Part shown: piece by piece, positions 40,600-54,115 of the stretch
Numbering within the stretch: the first letter of the stretch is position 1
Layout of the letters: each line of letters opens with the position of its first letter
Assembly (NCBI GenBank): GCA_013396525.1
Contig: VWYX01000082.1
Coordinates: 885,573-949,572 of the forward strand
Direction: 5' to 3'
Length of the DNA stretch: 64,000 nucleotides
Source of the DNA: Chaetorhynchus papuensis
Lineage: Eukaryota > Chordata > Aves > Passeriformes > Rhipiduridae
Notes under the pieces: generated by a model
Told to the model about the DNA's origin: nothing
Database searches by the model: none
What the model saw: the letters and a program-made list of their open reading frames with translations, nothing else
Made by a program: the position numbers and the translations under genes

Positions 40600-43500
40600 C
40601 TTTCATTCGGGGGGAGGCAGGGGGACAAGTCGCATAAACCTGAGGTTTATGGATATTGCCTTATTTCCTTGTCATTTTCAAAAGACATTTGTTTGCTTCT
40701 TTATTGTTCCCTTTGAAAAGTAACAATCACAATCTTTTTCTACTTACTTTATTGTCTAATTTTCTTTATTTCTCTATCTTTATCTTGCTACCTATGAAGT
40801 GGAAACTACATTAAGTAATCTGACATTTGTGAGAATGTGAACAGTCACTTCCTTTGGCTGCTTATCCTAGAAAGACCAAAACAACCAGTATAAAAATAAC
40901 AAAAAATAAATATAAAAATGACAATGTATAAATCCTATGTGGCTGTGTGTATAATTACATACATGCTTACACACAGACACAGAAACAGACACACACTCGA
41001 TGTATTGGAGAAATGTCAGCTGTAATTGCCACAAACTAAACATAGCTTTATGTTTTCTCACTGATGCTTTTACCCATCATATTCTGCCTTTCTGCTCATG
41101 ACTAATTTCTCGATCCCATTTCATGGGTCACAGAGCAATATACCAACTTATTTAATAGCAGAACATATATACTTTTTGGATATAGTTTGAGCATGATGTC
41201 ATCAAAATTACAATAATATAGAATATTAGTAAACATCATCAATGCACATGAATTCTTATCATTGTAAGAATGCATTAGTCAGCTGAAAAATGTGATTTTT
41301 ATTGCCACAAATTATCCTCCCCTGTATCTGAGAATTTGAATCTGAGAGCATAACAATTTCTGGTTCTGAAAATTAGAATCAGGGTAAAGGAATTGTTATT
41401 TTCAGCTTTCATGCACAGCAAATTATCCACGGATTTTCCACATTTATCTTAAGGAAAAAGTTCTCTGAAGACTAAATCCAAGACTAAGGATTGCATTATG
41501 AAAGTGAAGCAAAGATATTTTGAAATAGAAATCTTACTGCATCCAGTTGCAAATCATGTTACAGGTAGACAGTGAATTGCATCATTTAAAGTTCCTGTAA
41601 ATTTTAAACAGTTTTCCAAATCACTTGATTGAATAGAAAAGATTAGATTTGCAAAATAAAGACAAAGCTGACTATGCTGGGGATGTGGATATTTCATTAT
41701 ACCAGAAAGATGAGGGGAGAAAGGTGTTTCTCCATTCTTAGATGTTGGTTTGTTTATGAGCAAAGCATGTAAAGTTGGGCAGCTTGTTTGCTCCCTGCAT
41801 GTGTGTTCATGGGTGGGTGAGGGGAGTTTGAGAATTCCTAATCCTGCAGCTCTCAGGACCTGGAGAGTTGTACCCCATCTGGGGTAACTGGATTAAAAAT
41901 CTTTTCTCATTTCAAAGGTTTGATCTCAACAAGGGTTTGATGTGATGAAATCAAAGTGGCAGCTTGGATTTGAAAACTATTTGGATTTGAGCTTCCTGAA
42001 GTCTAGATCTGAGAGAATGGCTGCACTGTGTATGAATGTGTGGTAACTGCACTAATGCCTGTATAAAGAAGTTACGTGTGAGGAAATAAAAAAATATCCC
42101 CCTTCTAAAATAATTCCTACTCCTGTCAGAATAACCTTATAGTAAAATAACTTTTGTCAACTAATGATAAATGGCTCTTGTGCTCTATGATTTTAACACA
42201 TCCCCTTAGTGACAATAATAGAAGATTTTGTCTTAACAGAGGGTGGAGCTAAATAACAACAGCTAAAAAATTATGTATTATATGGTAATTACTGCTATTA
42301 TTTTGTTGTCCTTTTCACTTCCCAAATGTTCAAGGACCCCAAAGACATGAGAGCAGTTCATTGACCTATCCGAGGGAAAGGCAGGTTCCACGTGATTTTG
42401 AGCAAGTCACCTTCCCTCTTTCTGAGCTTCCAATGCTCCCCTGCAGACTGGGGACAGTAGTAGTGTACCTATTTCACAAGGTTTTTCCGAGGGAAGGGTG
42501 CTACAGTACTTCAAGACATTCACACTCTTTGCAGTGAAGCTTGCCAGTAGTTCCTGCATTTTTGAAATCAAATACAAATAAATTTCTCCATAAAAGCAAA
42601 CACTAATCTTGGCTCCAGGTGAAGTTTCACATGCAGTTAGAAACACAACCTCAGAGACAGGGTTAATAAATAAAGTTACACATTTATAACGAAGTATACG
42701 CAAAGAAATTTGTATACAACCCCTTAAAAGGTAGGTACTCAGAATGAAAACATGCTAAGTGTGCAAAGGGCCAAAATAATTCAGCCTTGAAAGGTCACAG
42801 TAAAGACAAACAAGGCAATCAATGCTGCCTCTTTTGTAATCACCATACACTGTCTATGTGGGATATATTGTCCTATTACACACTGCCTAAAACTAAGTTT
42901 TCAAATTATACAAAGTCATAACATTTATACAAAAGAAATTATGTTCAATTTTTGTTACATAGAAAGGTAAAGCATCCTCAGATTCTTCCTTCTCACAGAT
43001 ACTTTCTGTTTAAATTTGACAAAAACCTCATACAGTATAAAGAATTTATTAGAAGATATCTCTGAGGCATGAAAAAAAATTGTGTAGGTTTATAATGAAA
43101 GAATGTAAAAACTTACCAGAAAAGCTCACTGCGTATGAGAATGAAATACATCATCAACAGATCTTGCCTGATGACACTTTGGGGTCATCTACTGAAAGAC
43201 TGAAACTCACCTTTCCAAGTAATACACCTTTCTTAAAAACTAGTGCCAGCCTGTAGAACCATGGGCCACATATATAAGTTTATTAGAAAATCCAGCACCT
43301 TTCATTCTAACTGCAGATTCACTTTGACTTTTTATTGCTAACATGATCACATAACATAAAATATGTGTGTCTATACATGTATAAATACATACAAGAAGAG
43401 AATGGAAAAAGGATGTCTTCTGTGAAGTTCTCTGAAAGACAAAGAGAGAAAACTACAGACAAGGGATGTCACTCTTACTTATACACTCAGCCTGTATTGT

Positions 43501-43845
43501 TGGGAAAATCTTAAACAATTTAGACATATTTCTTGAGATGACTGAGATCCAGATTTGGGTTTTAAATATATCAACTATTAAACTTGACTTCAAAAGAAAA
43601 AATAAGAACAGCATACAAAAAAATAGTAGTGCATTCTGTGCATCTATAAAGAGAATTCAGTGTAGCAGACCCTGTGCAAGGTAATATGGCAAAGGATGGA
43701 GAAATATGCTGTGGCATTAATAATGTATTTAAGTTTTACAGATCTGTCCTTAAGCTGTTTCTCCTTATGTTAACACTTATTTTGGGGAAGTCTTGAGTTT
43801 TCCAGAATGCCTCTGAATAATCTAGTGCTGTCCTCCAAGACTTCT
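40600..43845. other. Gene-free interval
   Basis: AT-rich unique sequence with no supported gene. A CA-rich patch with ACACACAGACACAGAAACAGACACA-like character lies near 40960-41000. The 98-residue minus-strand frame at 42407-42703 and the 72-residue plus-strand frame at 43466-43684 look random. Confidence 0.5.
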
Positions 43846-44404
43846 TGTCCTGGGTTTGACTGGGTTGAAGTTAATTTTCCTCATAGTATCTCATGTGGTG
43901 CTATGTTTTGGAATGGTGACCAAAACAGTTTTGACAATACACTGTTCAGGATAGTTCTGACAGTGTCAAGACTTTCTCTGTTTTTCAAACTGTCCCTCCA
44001 CTGGAGTAGTCTGGGTGGACAAGAGACTGGAAGGGGACACAGCTGGAAGAGCTGTCCCCCACTGACCAGCGGGATATCCCATGGTATATGACATCAAGCT
44101 CAGCAATAAAAACTGAATGAAAGGAGGAGAAATGGAGTGACAGTCATGGTTATGGTGTTTGTCTTTCCAAATATATATGATGCAAGATGAAGGCCAGCTG
44201 TTCTGGAGGTGGCTGAATGCCTGCCTGCTGATAGGAATTAGGAAGTGAATTCCTCCTTTTGCACTACCTATTGAACTATAAACTTGTCCTTGTCTCAAAC
44301 CATGAGTTTTCTCACTTTTGCCTCTGATTCTCCTCCTCATCACCTGGTGGTGAGTAAGCAAGGGGCTGTTGGCAGCTTAGTGCTTACAGGGTTAAGCCGC
44401 AACA
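43846..44404 (+). mobile_element. Solo LTR of an avian endogenous retrovirus
   Basis: The segment begins TGTCCTGGGTTTGACTGG and ends ...CCGCAACA, with TG/CA ends and about 559 bases. Internal blocks recur in LTRs widespread in neoavian birds: a GGGACACAGC block, a GGGATATCCCATGG-like block, and an AACCATGAGTTTTCTCACTTTTGCC block near the 3' end. The position usually holding the LTR promoter box reads AATAAAAA here (near 44105), so promoter activity is doubtful. No primer-binding site or gag/pol/env remnant follows, so this is a solo LTR left by recombination. The flanking 5-bp sequences (CTTCT and CTAGT) do not match well, so the target duplication is decayed or the ends are off by a few bases. 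An ERVK-type origin is my guess. Confidence 0.8.
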
Positions 44405-46229
44405 CTAGTCCAGACCAGCTACATCTTGTCAGATGTTCTTAAAAATTGTCAGTGAGTGAGAATTTACTCCTGAGTAGGTACCCATTTAATTCTAAATATA
44501 GGAAATAAATTAGTTCCTTCTTCCTTAAAACAACCTTTCTATGTTGTTGAAAATTCTTACTACTTCACCTCACTAGTCACCTTCTTTACTCTTTCTTTTT
44601 CTTTTTACTCTTTCCCCTGCCCTGCCTTGGCTCTTGTCCTTTTTCTCTCCATCATTTTCACAATGAGTTTGTCTTGGTTTGGTTTCTAAAGCTTCATCTA
44701 CTCTTTATAACATCTTGGAAATAATGGCTAAAGGTTTTCTCTGAAACGGCTTCATCCTACTTTGTTAAGTATTAATAGCATTAATCTATAGTCATATAAA
44801 AATCTAATTGATTTAACTACTGTATCAAACAGTATTTCCCTATTTTGGCTTGTGTTCTTGCCCATTATTTACTGATACACTAAACAAATACTATTTGTTT
44901 GTACATGACCTTTTTAAGGAACAGTTCGTAATTAAGGAAACTAAAAATGGAAAAATGTTTTGGGGCATTCTTATCATCACACATCAAAATCTGTTTAAAT
45001 CAACTTAAAAAAGAGGATTCTCCTTTTGTTTTTCTAATGGTTCTGGGGGAAGGCAAGGCAGGGTAGAGAATGATCTCAGGTGAAATTTTAATTCATAAGC
45101 CACTGAGATCTGAGTTTCTAACAGGCAATTGGTGTCAATCAAAACTGCGAACATCTGACTTCTTGAGAATTAAACTCAAGTTAATTACTACCTTAATATT
45201 GTTAAACACTATTGTCTGTGCTGACAGAGTTAACTGTGCTGTCCCCATCCCCATTTTGAAAAGCTTTTTCACAATTACCTGTAAAAACAAATATCCTAAT
45301 TTCATAAAGCTTTATTCATCATAAATATATCAATAGGCTAGATCAGGTGTTCTAGACCTGAGGAATTTGGTATAAAAGACATTTCTGGTTTTATAGGAAA
45401 TGCCTTTTGAACATTGTAATCTTATGTCATAAGGCAGTACCTTAATAAGGCTAAAAATAACATTAACTTCATGAAGATTGGATGAGTTTGGGAATGTCCT
45501 GCACAACAAAGGACTGCTTTAAACTCTCCTTATGGTGGGCAATCACAAGGAGAAGAAACAGAAAACACAACAACCTTTTGGCAGAATGACAAGATGCTGT
45601 AACACCCACAGCAAAAAAAAAAAAATACAAAATGCAAGTTTTTGTATTTAAGAGGGAAGATCAAGAGTCTAAAATGAAAGGATAGCAAGCGAATCTGCGT
45701 ATCTTATGGTTAAGTGCCTTGTCAGATTTCTAATTATGAAAACATAAAAAAACTCCGTAAAAAAAAGGAAAGGTAAGAGATCAAAGTAGAATTTGTCCTT
45801 AACAACCAGCAGGGCACAACATTTCTTACTTTTCTACACTATGTCATGCTCATTGAATGGACTATGGGAAGACTACCAAGGCAGCAGAATTCCTAGTCTA
45901 TAATGATTAAAAATAATGGAAATTAGTATAAACTAGAAATTGTGCAGTGTGATCTTTCCCTGGTAAATCTTCCCTGTTACTGGGCATCAAAATCATCACA
46001 AAAATCATTGAATTTAAATTTCCATATCTGTATAGGTCACAGCATGCTATCAATCTTTTAACAAAATCAGAAGACTGAAGGGCCTGCTCTATCATGCAAC
46101 AAATTTTGATAAAAATGTAAAGTCTAATCCTCTTGCACTCATTATATTCCTGTCCTCAACTAGACTCATCCACTGCAAACTCAACTGAAACACCCAAGTC
46201 ACTGCATTTAGGGCATTAGGAGCCATTTT
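44405..46229. other. Gene-free interval
   Basis: AT-rich unique sequence. Pyrimidine-rich CTTTCTTTTTCTTTTT patches lie near 44580-44650. No gene or known repeat was recognised. Confidence 0.5.
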
Positions 46230-46253
46230 TTGGTCATTAATTTGGTCATTAAT
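46230..46253. repeat. 12-bp tandem duplication
   Basis: Two exact adjacent copies of TTGGTCATTAAT. Probably a local replication-slippage duplication. Confidence 0.8.
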
Positions 46254-46419
46254 ACCCCAAGCTAGAAACATCTGTCACGATTAATTCTCTGAATCATTGG
46301 GTTCAAATCCATCTCCACATTCTTGAACTTAGAAACCATCTAAAAGAAGGAGAAAGAGTGTTTTCCTATGGTTCTGCTCCTCCTATCCCCACCATATTAT
46401 AATAAAACCCTATGTAGTA

Positions 46420-46660
46420 CAGAAAAGAGTAGGAAGAATGATCAAAGTGATGGAATGGGGCTCCTTGGAAAAAGAAAGCTTGAAAAGGGATGTGGAATAG
46501 TGCTACAAAATCACTGTGAAGCAAAGGAAAGGTCAGGTGGCAAAGTCCCACCCAAGAAGAGGAGAACACCTCAAAACTGTGCAGTTAAGTAGTGGAACTC
46601 CTTGCTACAGGCTGTCAGGGATGTAAAAGGTGTAGGTGTAACATGGCTAACTGAAGGCAG
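46420..46660 (+). mobile_element. Ancient CR1-like LINE relic
   Basis: The plus strand keeps blocks typical of old amniote CR1 3' regions in the right order: GAATGATCAAAGTGATGGAA, a CTTGAAAAGGGATGTG-type block, CTACAAAATCACTG, and TGGAACTCCTTGCTACAGG followed by a GTAAAAGG-type block. Divergence is high, which points to an insertion predating the bird radiation. Confidence 0.55.
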
Positions 46661-48129
46661 AAAAATCCCACAGTACTTTATGAAAAACAGAACCCTTAGT
46701 ACTCTAACTCCTACATTGTTTCTTCATCTGTCACATATGTGAAAGAAAAACTGTAAGCTACAAATGAGTATCATTCTACCAAAATCTCAGAATAAAACTT
46801 TGCTGCTGAACACAGAAACAGATTGCTGTGAAAATGTGGGTATATGTGTGTCTGTTAAGTCCTCCTGCTCATGCTGAAAAATAGATATGCAGTGAAATTG
46901 TAACAGTCTGGATTCAAATCACGTGGGCTGATTTTATATGATCTTTTTTCCCATCCTGGCCTGGCTGGAAAGAGCTCTTTTCATCCAAGCTTGCACTCAA
47001 GTCAGCATTGGAGACGCTTCACCTGGGGCCTTTTAGGAGAATGGGACAGGAATGGGAAAAAAAGGTGCCTCTACCAATGGAAAGCACACCCAAAATAATA
47101 CCTCTTTCTTAGCATCTTCCCCATAACCTGTCTCTGTGTGGGGCCAGCCTCAGCAGCTTGCTTTCCTAACTCTCCATGATGCTCTTCCTGCCTCAGGAGT
47201 AGTGGTGCCACAGAGGGAATGGCAGCAAATAAGTAAGTGATTTTTTTTGGGGGGTAGAAAAAAAAGACAAGATATTTCTGTAAATTTTCAGTACCACTTC
47301 AAAACAGAGAAACCAAGACTGACACAGATATTCAATCTTATACTTAAAACGCAGCCAGCCTGAGCCTTTACTGGGGATTAGCAAAAATACTTGATTATCA
47401 TACCTGTTAATAAACATAAATGCTAATGTTCTGTGATGAGCAACAATTCATGTCTCTATACCCTAGATATATCCAGACAGGAAAAGTTATTTTGCAGGGG
47501 GTGGAGAGTTACATCAAGATAAAATCATACAACACTTAGCAAAAAAGTATTAAGCCTTCAGCAGTGTTTAAAAATACTCTATATCCCACACATATGTTAA
47601 TTTTATTTACATATAGGATAGCCAAACATTTTAAGACAACCCACGTATGGGCAAAGCAATATGCCTATTATTAAATCAATGCATACCTCTATCTAATATT
47701 TCACTACTAAATGCATGGGTATATTTAACATTAAAATGCCTGCATCTGTATTTGAATGTGTAATTAACCCCAAGCTTGCTTTAGTCTCTACATGTAGTTG
47801 TTCAAAAGTGCAGGTTTTAATGGCAACACTTTCTTTAAAAGATCTGGGAAAATAGTTGTGGAGTCAGTTCCTACAGAGATTACAGAAAGTGGTTGTCTGA
47901 GGGATAAAATTTTGCTTAAAGTCTCTTCAGTTCTGCCTCTTATTTAGTAGTCACAGTTATGCCAAATGTCTTACTCTTTTTTCATCAGGGAGCAGATAAT
48001 AACTCAAATGCCTCAGCCAAAACAAACTCTTTGAAAAGATCTTATGAAATCATTTCTCTTTGCAAATCCATAAAAATCACCTCAGACTCCTTATCAATAG
48101 AAAGGCTTAAAGAGGGTGCAGAAGTCGTT
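46661..48129. other. Gene-free interval
   Basis: AT-rich sequence with no gene or clear repeat. Short frames on both strands are random in composition. Confidence 0.5.
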
Positions 48130-48425
48130 GAATTATGATGTGCTTGTTTTAATGAAATTCCACTCCTGCTGGGATGTTCCCTGCAGATTTTCCATATTTC
48201 AGCATGGGAAAGGTTTGATGCTTTCCTGCCGGTGCCAAGAGTTAATTGAAAACATTTCAGGATAAATTCAGCTTGGGGGCCAACGCTCCCATTCCTTCAT
48301 TATTCTTAACAATAATAGAGGAGTAATACAATTATTAATAGGCATGTTGTATCCTCTTAAAGTGGCAGTGTGTTTCTGAAACCGTGTCTTTCACATTCTT
48401 TTTCTTAAGCAAATCTGAAACAAAT
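48130..48425. promoter_or_regulatory. Candidate conserved non-coding element
   Basis: Unique sequence with clustered homeodomain-like cores (TTAATTG near 48242, AATTATTAAT near 48330) and a near-symmetrical ATTATT...AATAAT stretch around 48299-48316, plus intervening GC-richer blocks. It resembles ultraconserved-style developmental enhancers. Conservation has not been tested. Confidence 0.25.
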
Positions 48426-48429
48426 AGAA

Positions 48430-50859
48430 GAATAGAAATCTCAGGAGAAAAGCAAGCCTGGCTGGTATATATATACAATTCATCACTTTTTCTTCACAGT
48501 GAGTATTTAGCTATTGTTAAACATAGGTAGTTACTTAAAACTAAAAAAAAAATTCTAATAAAACAAAAATGTGGCTCATCAAGACCAGAATTTCTTAAAG
48601 GTCTTCATGTTTAATGTCTCAGCCCTGTGGGATATTAAATGGTGTTATTTGAAGATATGTATATCCTCAGAGTTATTTAAGGAAACTCAGAAAAGAGAAA
48701 TGCAATTTTTAATAAAAATGCCATTGTTCTAAAGATTAAATTGGTTTTGAAGTGAAATACTGTTCTTAGGATTTATGTTTTCCGTTTAATGAATCTAAAA
48801 TAATGGGGTTTTTTTTATGACAGAAGACATTAGATTGTCTTATTGGCCTAGGGCTACTTATATGTTATCTTCCACAGTAAACAATTTATACTACAACCTT
48901 GCAGAAAATACTTCTCATTTTAATCTTTTTTTTCCTCTGACCTTGACTCTTGATACATTCATAGCAATTTTGTCAGTATTTATGCACTCCTGATAACTTA
49001 AATGTTGAAACTCATAAAAGTTATAAACAATTAGGGAAATATTTCAAAAATAATGCTTTCACTTAGCTTATTTTCATCAGACATTTTTATCTCTTCTCCA
49101 CATTACTCCTCCCAAAACAGACAACATAAAGTATTAAGCAGTTCTAACTGTCTGGAGAACAATTTTGCCGTAAAGCTTGCCCACTGAATAATCACAAAAC
49201 CAGTCCAAACAAATGGAAGTTACATGATTCCTGCAGACTACAATGAGTCAAGGTCATATTTGTACCATTTCAAAATGCTGTACCTCATTTACTACAGTTA
49301 CTCCCTTTTTTTAACAGAAGTCCTGCTGGCAAAAATCTTTGATGGGGTCCCTGCCCATTCCGGCAGCAAATATGATATTTAGAACTGCCCCAGTGTAGAA
49401 GACTCTCCAGACAGAACGGATGTAATTTAACCAGCTTTCTGCACCCTGTCTTAATCTTCTCACCTGGAAGGACAGCAGGGGTAAGGGAGATATGGGCATG
49501 AACATTTTCCAAACAGCAGTGCACTACTGATGTAGCATTCTGGAAGACAACTGAATGGCAGGTGTAGTTTAAAGCATCTCTATACCCCAGGATAAGGGTA
49601 GGACCTGAGTAGAATCAGGGCAGGATTAGGAACAGTTCCTGCCTCAGATATGCCCTACTGCAAGACAGGAGCATCCCCCGAGTCAGAGCTACCAAGAGTA
49701 ACGATCTTCCTTGATTTGCACAACAGAGTACTAAAACAAAGGTGGGCTTAAAATCTGGACGGAGAGAGCACCAACATACAATGCTCTCACTAGCTCCATT
49801 AAGTTTAACAAATTTTCCCTATAAAATTAACTGAGAAAATAATTTTTTCCCCCATGAATATCATAAAGGCAGACTTCAGCTAGCTTTCACGACAGGATGT
49901 TTCTTAATACAGAGGAAGGGCTTGGTTGCTACAGCTCTTTTTCTTGCTTACTGCACACAGATGTGAGAAAACCAGACAGTATTCTGACCAAAGTGTTCCT
50001 TATGAGATCTGGAAAGAGTCAGAATTATTTCTGAATATAATGGGAGGGACTATATTCAGGTTCTACATGCAGTCAGTATGTTCTAAGATTTAGCCTAATA
50101 TTGCCAAAAACGGAACCACTCAAGGTCTGAGCAGCCCAAAAGGGAAAGGATTTCACAGTTTCTCAGATTTCCATATCATTCTTATATGCTCCTTTTACAA
50201 ATATGTCCTCTCCATTCTAGCATAGTAACATGTTCTTTGGCAGATCCAGGCATTCAACTTTGCTCACTTCAGTAGGTTTTAGCCAACTTTCAGCTACACC
50301 AGGCCAAACCCAAGTGTTAGCCGCCTGTTGATTCACATAAGCTTAATTTAACTAACTGAGTAATCTTTCTGTCTAAGTATAGAAAGAAAGCTAAAGGCTA
50401 TAGTCTGACAAGGGTTGCACTACTGTAATCTCAGACAACATCAAACAGGAGCCAATGATTTGGAACAATGCAATCAAGACTTTACATCAGAGAAAGGTGA
50501 GATGTTTTGGACAACCTATTTGGCACATATGTTCTTTCAGTTCTTTTTATAAAATCCACACCCTTGTATTGAATTTTCTTCCATGGCCTGAATTCCTGAT
50601 ATGTACAGACCAAGACATCTGTCTATACTTGACTTTGCCAGGTCCTTTAGACTAATTTGCAAACATATGGTATACACCTGAATACACTAATATGAAAAAT
50701 AAGATAGTCATAAGAGTTTCTGCGGACTGCTGCTTTACTTCCTGCTATAACATGGTTTTACATGACATCAAAAATGTTTGAATGGATTTAGAAGGACACT
50801 GTAACTCCTGAAAAGAGACAGCATGAAGATCATTATTACTGAGTATATTGGGAATACCT
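48430..50859. other. Gene-free interval
   Basis: AT-rich unique sequence. Two overlapping short minus-strand frames at 49285-49524 have no recognisable product. A TATATATA run lies near 48466-48476. No repeat was recognised. Confidence 0.5.
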
Positions 50860-52885
50860 ATAGAATCATAAAATGGTTTAGGTTGGAAGGAACCTAGTTC
50901 CAATACTCCTGTCATGAGCAGGGAACTTTCCACTAGACCATAATATTCAAAGCCTTATCAAGGTCTTGAACACCTCCTAGGCTGGGGAGTCCACAATCTC
51001 TCTGGATAATCTGCTCCAGTACCTCACTACCCTTAGAGTGAAGAATTTCTTCCAAACAGCTAATATAAACCTACCATCCTTCAGCTTAAAGCCATTCCCC
51101 CATGTCCTATCACGACACGCCCTTGTGAAAAGTCCCTCTCCAGCTCTCTTGTAATTCTCCTTTATGTACTGAAAGGCTGCTAAAAGGTCTTCTCAAAGCC
51201 TTCTCTTCTCCAGGCTGAACAACTCTGACTCTCTCAGCCTGTCCTGCTGACAGGTGCTTCAGCCCCCTGATCAGCTCAGTGGCCTGCTCTGGACTCGTTC
51301 CAACAGGTCAACATCCTTCTTTTGCTGGGGATCCCAAACCTGGATGCAATTCTCCAGGTAGAAGTACTTCAGGTAGGGTCTCAGAAGAGCAGAGTACAGG
51401 GGCAGAACCACCTCCCCTGCTCTGCCTGTTCACAGCTCTTCTGAGCAATCCAGGACACGGTTGGCTTTCTGGACTGTAACTGCACACAGCTGGGTCATAT
51501 TGAGCTTTTCATCCACCAACACCCCCAAGTCTTTCTCCCCTGGGCTACTCTTAATCCATTCCTCTAGCAGCCTATATTTGTACTTGGGATTGCTCCAACC
51601 CTGGTGTAGGACCTTGCACTTGACCTTATTGGACCACATGAGGTTTACATGGGCCAGCCTCTCAAACCTGTCAGGGTCCCTCTGGATGATATCCTTTCCC
51701 TTGAGCGTGTTGACTGCACCACTCAGCAATATTGCTGAGAATGCACTCAATCCCACTCTCCATGTCACCGACAAAGATGTTGAACAGTGACAGTCCCATT
51801 ACTGACCCCCGAGGACACCACTCGTCACTGCTGTCCACTTGAACATTGAACCATTGACCACAATTCTTTGAGTGCAACCATCCAGCCAGTTCCTTGTCCA
51901 CTGAGTAGTCTATCCATCAAACCAGTGTCTCTCCAGTTTAGAGACAAGGATGTTGTATGGGACAGTGTCCAGTGCTTTCCACAAGTCCAGGTACACGACA
52001 CTTGTTGCCCTTCCCTTGTCCACCACTGGGTCTACGATGTGACCCCATCATAGAAGGCCACCAAGTTAGTCAGGCACGATTTGCCCTTAGTGCAGCCATG
52101 TTGGATGTCACCAATCACCTGATTATTTTCCATGTCTCTTAGTACAGTTTCTCTTAGCAGAGGAGGAAGCTCCATGATCTTGCCAGGAACTGAGGTGAGA
52201 CTGACTGGCCTTTAGTTCCCTGGCTCTTCCTTATTTCCCTTTATAAAAATGGGGCTTATATTTCCCCTTTTCCAGTCTGTGGGAACTTCACCAGACTGAC
52301 ATAATTTCTCAAAGATAATGGGCAGTAGCTTAGCCACTTTCTCAGCCCGTTCCCTCAGGACCCTCAGATGCATCTCATCAGGTCCCATGGACTTGTGGAC
52401 TTTCACATTCCTTAGATGTTCTCGAGCCATATCTTCTCCAGACAGCAGTTCTTCATTTTCTCAGTCCCTGCTCTCACCTTCTGTGACTTGGGCAGTGTGG
52501 CTGAGCACTTGCTGGTGAAGACTGAGGCAAAAAAGTCATTAAGTACCTCAGCCTTCTCCATGTCCTGCGTAACCAGGTCTTCCTCCTAAAAAGATCCACA
52601 TTTTCCCTAGTCTTTCTTTTATTGTTGATGTACCTAAAGAAGTTTTTTTGTTACCCTTGATGTCCCTGGCCAATTTTACATCTGCCAGTGCTTTAGCTTT
52701 CCTAACCATCTCCCTGGCTGTTTGGACAATTTCTCTGTATTACTCCCAGGCTACCTTTCCCTGATTCTGTGCTCTGTAAGCTACCTGTTTGTGCTTAAGT
52801 TTGTCCAGGAGCTCCTTGTTCATCCATGCAGGCCTCCTGGCACTCATCCCTGATTTCTTCTTTGTAGGGATGCAATATGTCAGAA
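50860..52885 (-). mobile_element. 5'-truncated CR1 non-LTR retrotransposon (dead)
   Basis: The left edge carries the typical CR1 3' terminus in reverse (TAGAATCATAAAATGG, then the GGTTGGAAGG-type block). Going right, the minus strand encodes broken pieces of the reverse transcriptase ORF2 in the expected order: a segment between endonuclease and reverse transcriptase (52740-52860), an early reverse transcriptase segment (52212-52430), the catalytic region (51671-51901) and the C-terminal part (51430-51774). Stops and frameshifts separate them. At the position of the catalytic FADD box the sequence reads IAEW, so the enzyme is inactive. About 2 kb remain of an element normally around 4.5 kb. 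Only one degenerate copy of the 8-bp terminal repeat is left. Moderate divergence suggests an old but not ancient insertion. Confidence 0.93.
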
Positions 52886-53929
52886 TGCAGTAGGATTTCA
52901 GAAAACAGGCCAGTACCCTGCTAGAGAAGATTTCAGACATGCTAAAACTACAAAGCCAACAATAGCACTTCAGCTACTATCACTGCTGGAATTAGAAGGC
53001 TTAGCATCATTGCCAGTGGACGACTGGAAATTTGTAGTGCTTGTATTTATTCTGTTTAAACCACTGAATTTCCTATATTTTTTAAACAATTAAAACTAGT
53101 GCAAGCCAAATATACACTCTCGTATACACCATAAAGTAGTAGGTGACTGCATTATTTTAGGATAAGACATTATAAAGAGATGTGTCTTGATTTTGCATTA
53201 TTAGAGAACATCTAGCAAGTTATGTTTATTTACCTGAGGATGTGTGTTTTGTGACTACACAAAGCACTTTAATCTCTCAGATAGTTAAAAGTACTATGTG
53301 AAAAATACAAACCGTGTCTGCATTGTCTATATTTGCATGTAGACATACTTATAAGGGAAAAGATTCTGTTGTATTTTATTTCTATTGTTTCAGGCAGCAA
53401 GATACTGTGGTGAGGAGTGCCAAGAACATGTTTATAAACAAGTATTCAATCTCCATGTATCACCATCTCCACTGAAATATGCAATACGTATTCTTGAGCC
53501 TGACCTCATTCTATATCTACCTAAGGAGCCTCTTGGATTTCCCATCATCAGGTCAACATTAAAATCACAGTATAATACAAAATTATTTAATGGGACTTCC
53601 AGAGATCATCTACTTCCAAGTTTTTCTAGAAGATATATTCCAGCCAACACTAGAAATCAGCTGTATCTCGCTAGCCAAGTCTTGGAAATCTCAAACAATG
53701 GAGGTGACAGGGTTTCTTTGGGAAACCTGTCTCAGTGCTGTGCTACCTCCTTCACCTCCCGGCAAAGTTATTCCTAAAGCTCAGTCTGAACCTACTGGCC
53801 ACAGTTTGTGCCTGCTGCACTTTGTCACACCTTCTTCTTACGCTACCAAGAAGAGTCTGGCCCTGTAGTCTTAACAGAAGTTCTCTTCCTATGGCTCTAA
53901 GGTGTCATTAGATTCACTTTTCAGCTGGA
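52886..53929. other. Gene-free interval between CR1 copies, with a weak candidate exon
   Basis: Mostly AT-rich. A 130-residue plus-strand frame covers 53385-53777 and begins just before a strong splice-acceptor-like sequence (pyrimidine tract ending in CAG at about 53394). Its first residues contain ARYCGEEC, faintly reminiscent of part of a MYND zinc finger, but the following residues do not continue that pattern. I do not call a gene. Confidence 0.4.
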
Positions 53930-54115
53930 CTAAAGTTCAGCTCCCTCATCTTTTCCTTGTTGGTCACAAACTCCAGCCATTCTGGCAGCCCTCCTCTAGC
54001 CCTTCAAGTTTCTCAACATCCTTCCTGAACTTAGGAGAGGAGTGGTCTGAAGCCCGGACACAGTTGGAGGTGCACTGTCATGAACACCAAGAACAGGGGA
54101 TAATACCTTTCATTT
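53930..54115 (-). mobile_element. CR1 LINE fragment
   Basis: Read on the minus strand, this matches the region near the CR1 3' end equivalent to about 51240-51400 of the larger copy in this window: the blocks around CCATTCTGGCAGCCCTCC and the GGACACAGTTGGAGGTGCA-like stretch align in order. It is diverged and truncated at both ends. It lies 1 kb from the larger copy in the same orientation but repeats part of it, so it is a separate insertion. Confidence 0.6.

Noticed and set aside
46301..46312. GGTTCAAATCC resembling a tRNA T-loop
   Set aside because: No matching acceptor, D-arm or anticodon stem lies at the right distances.
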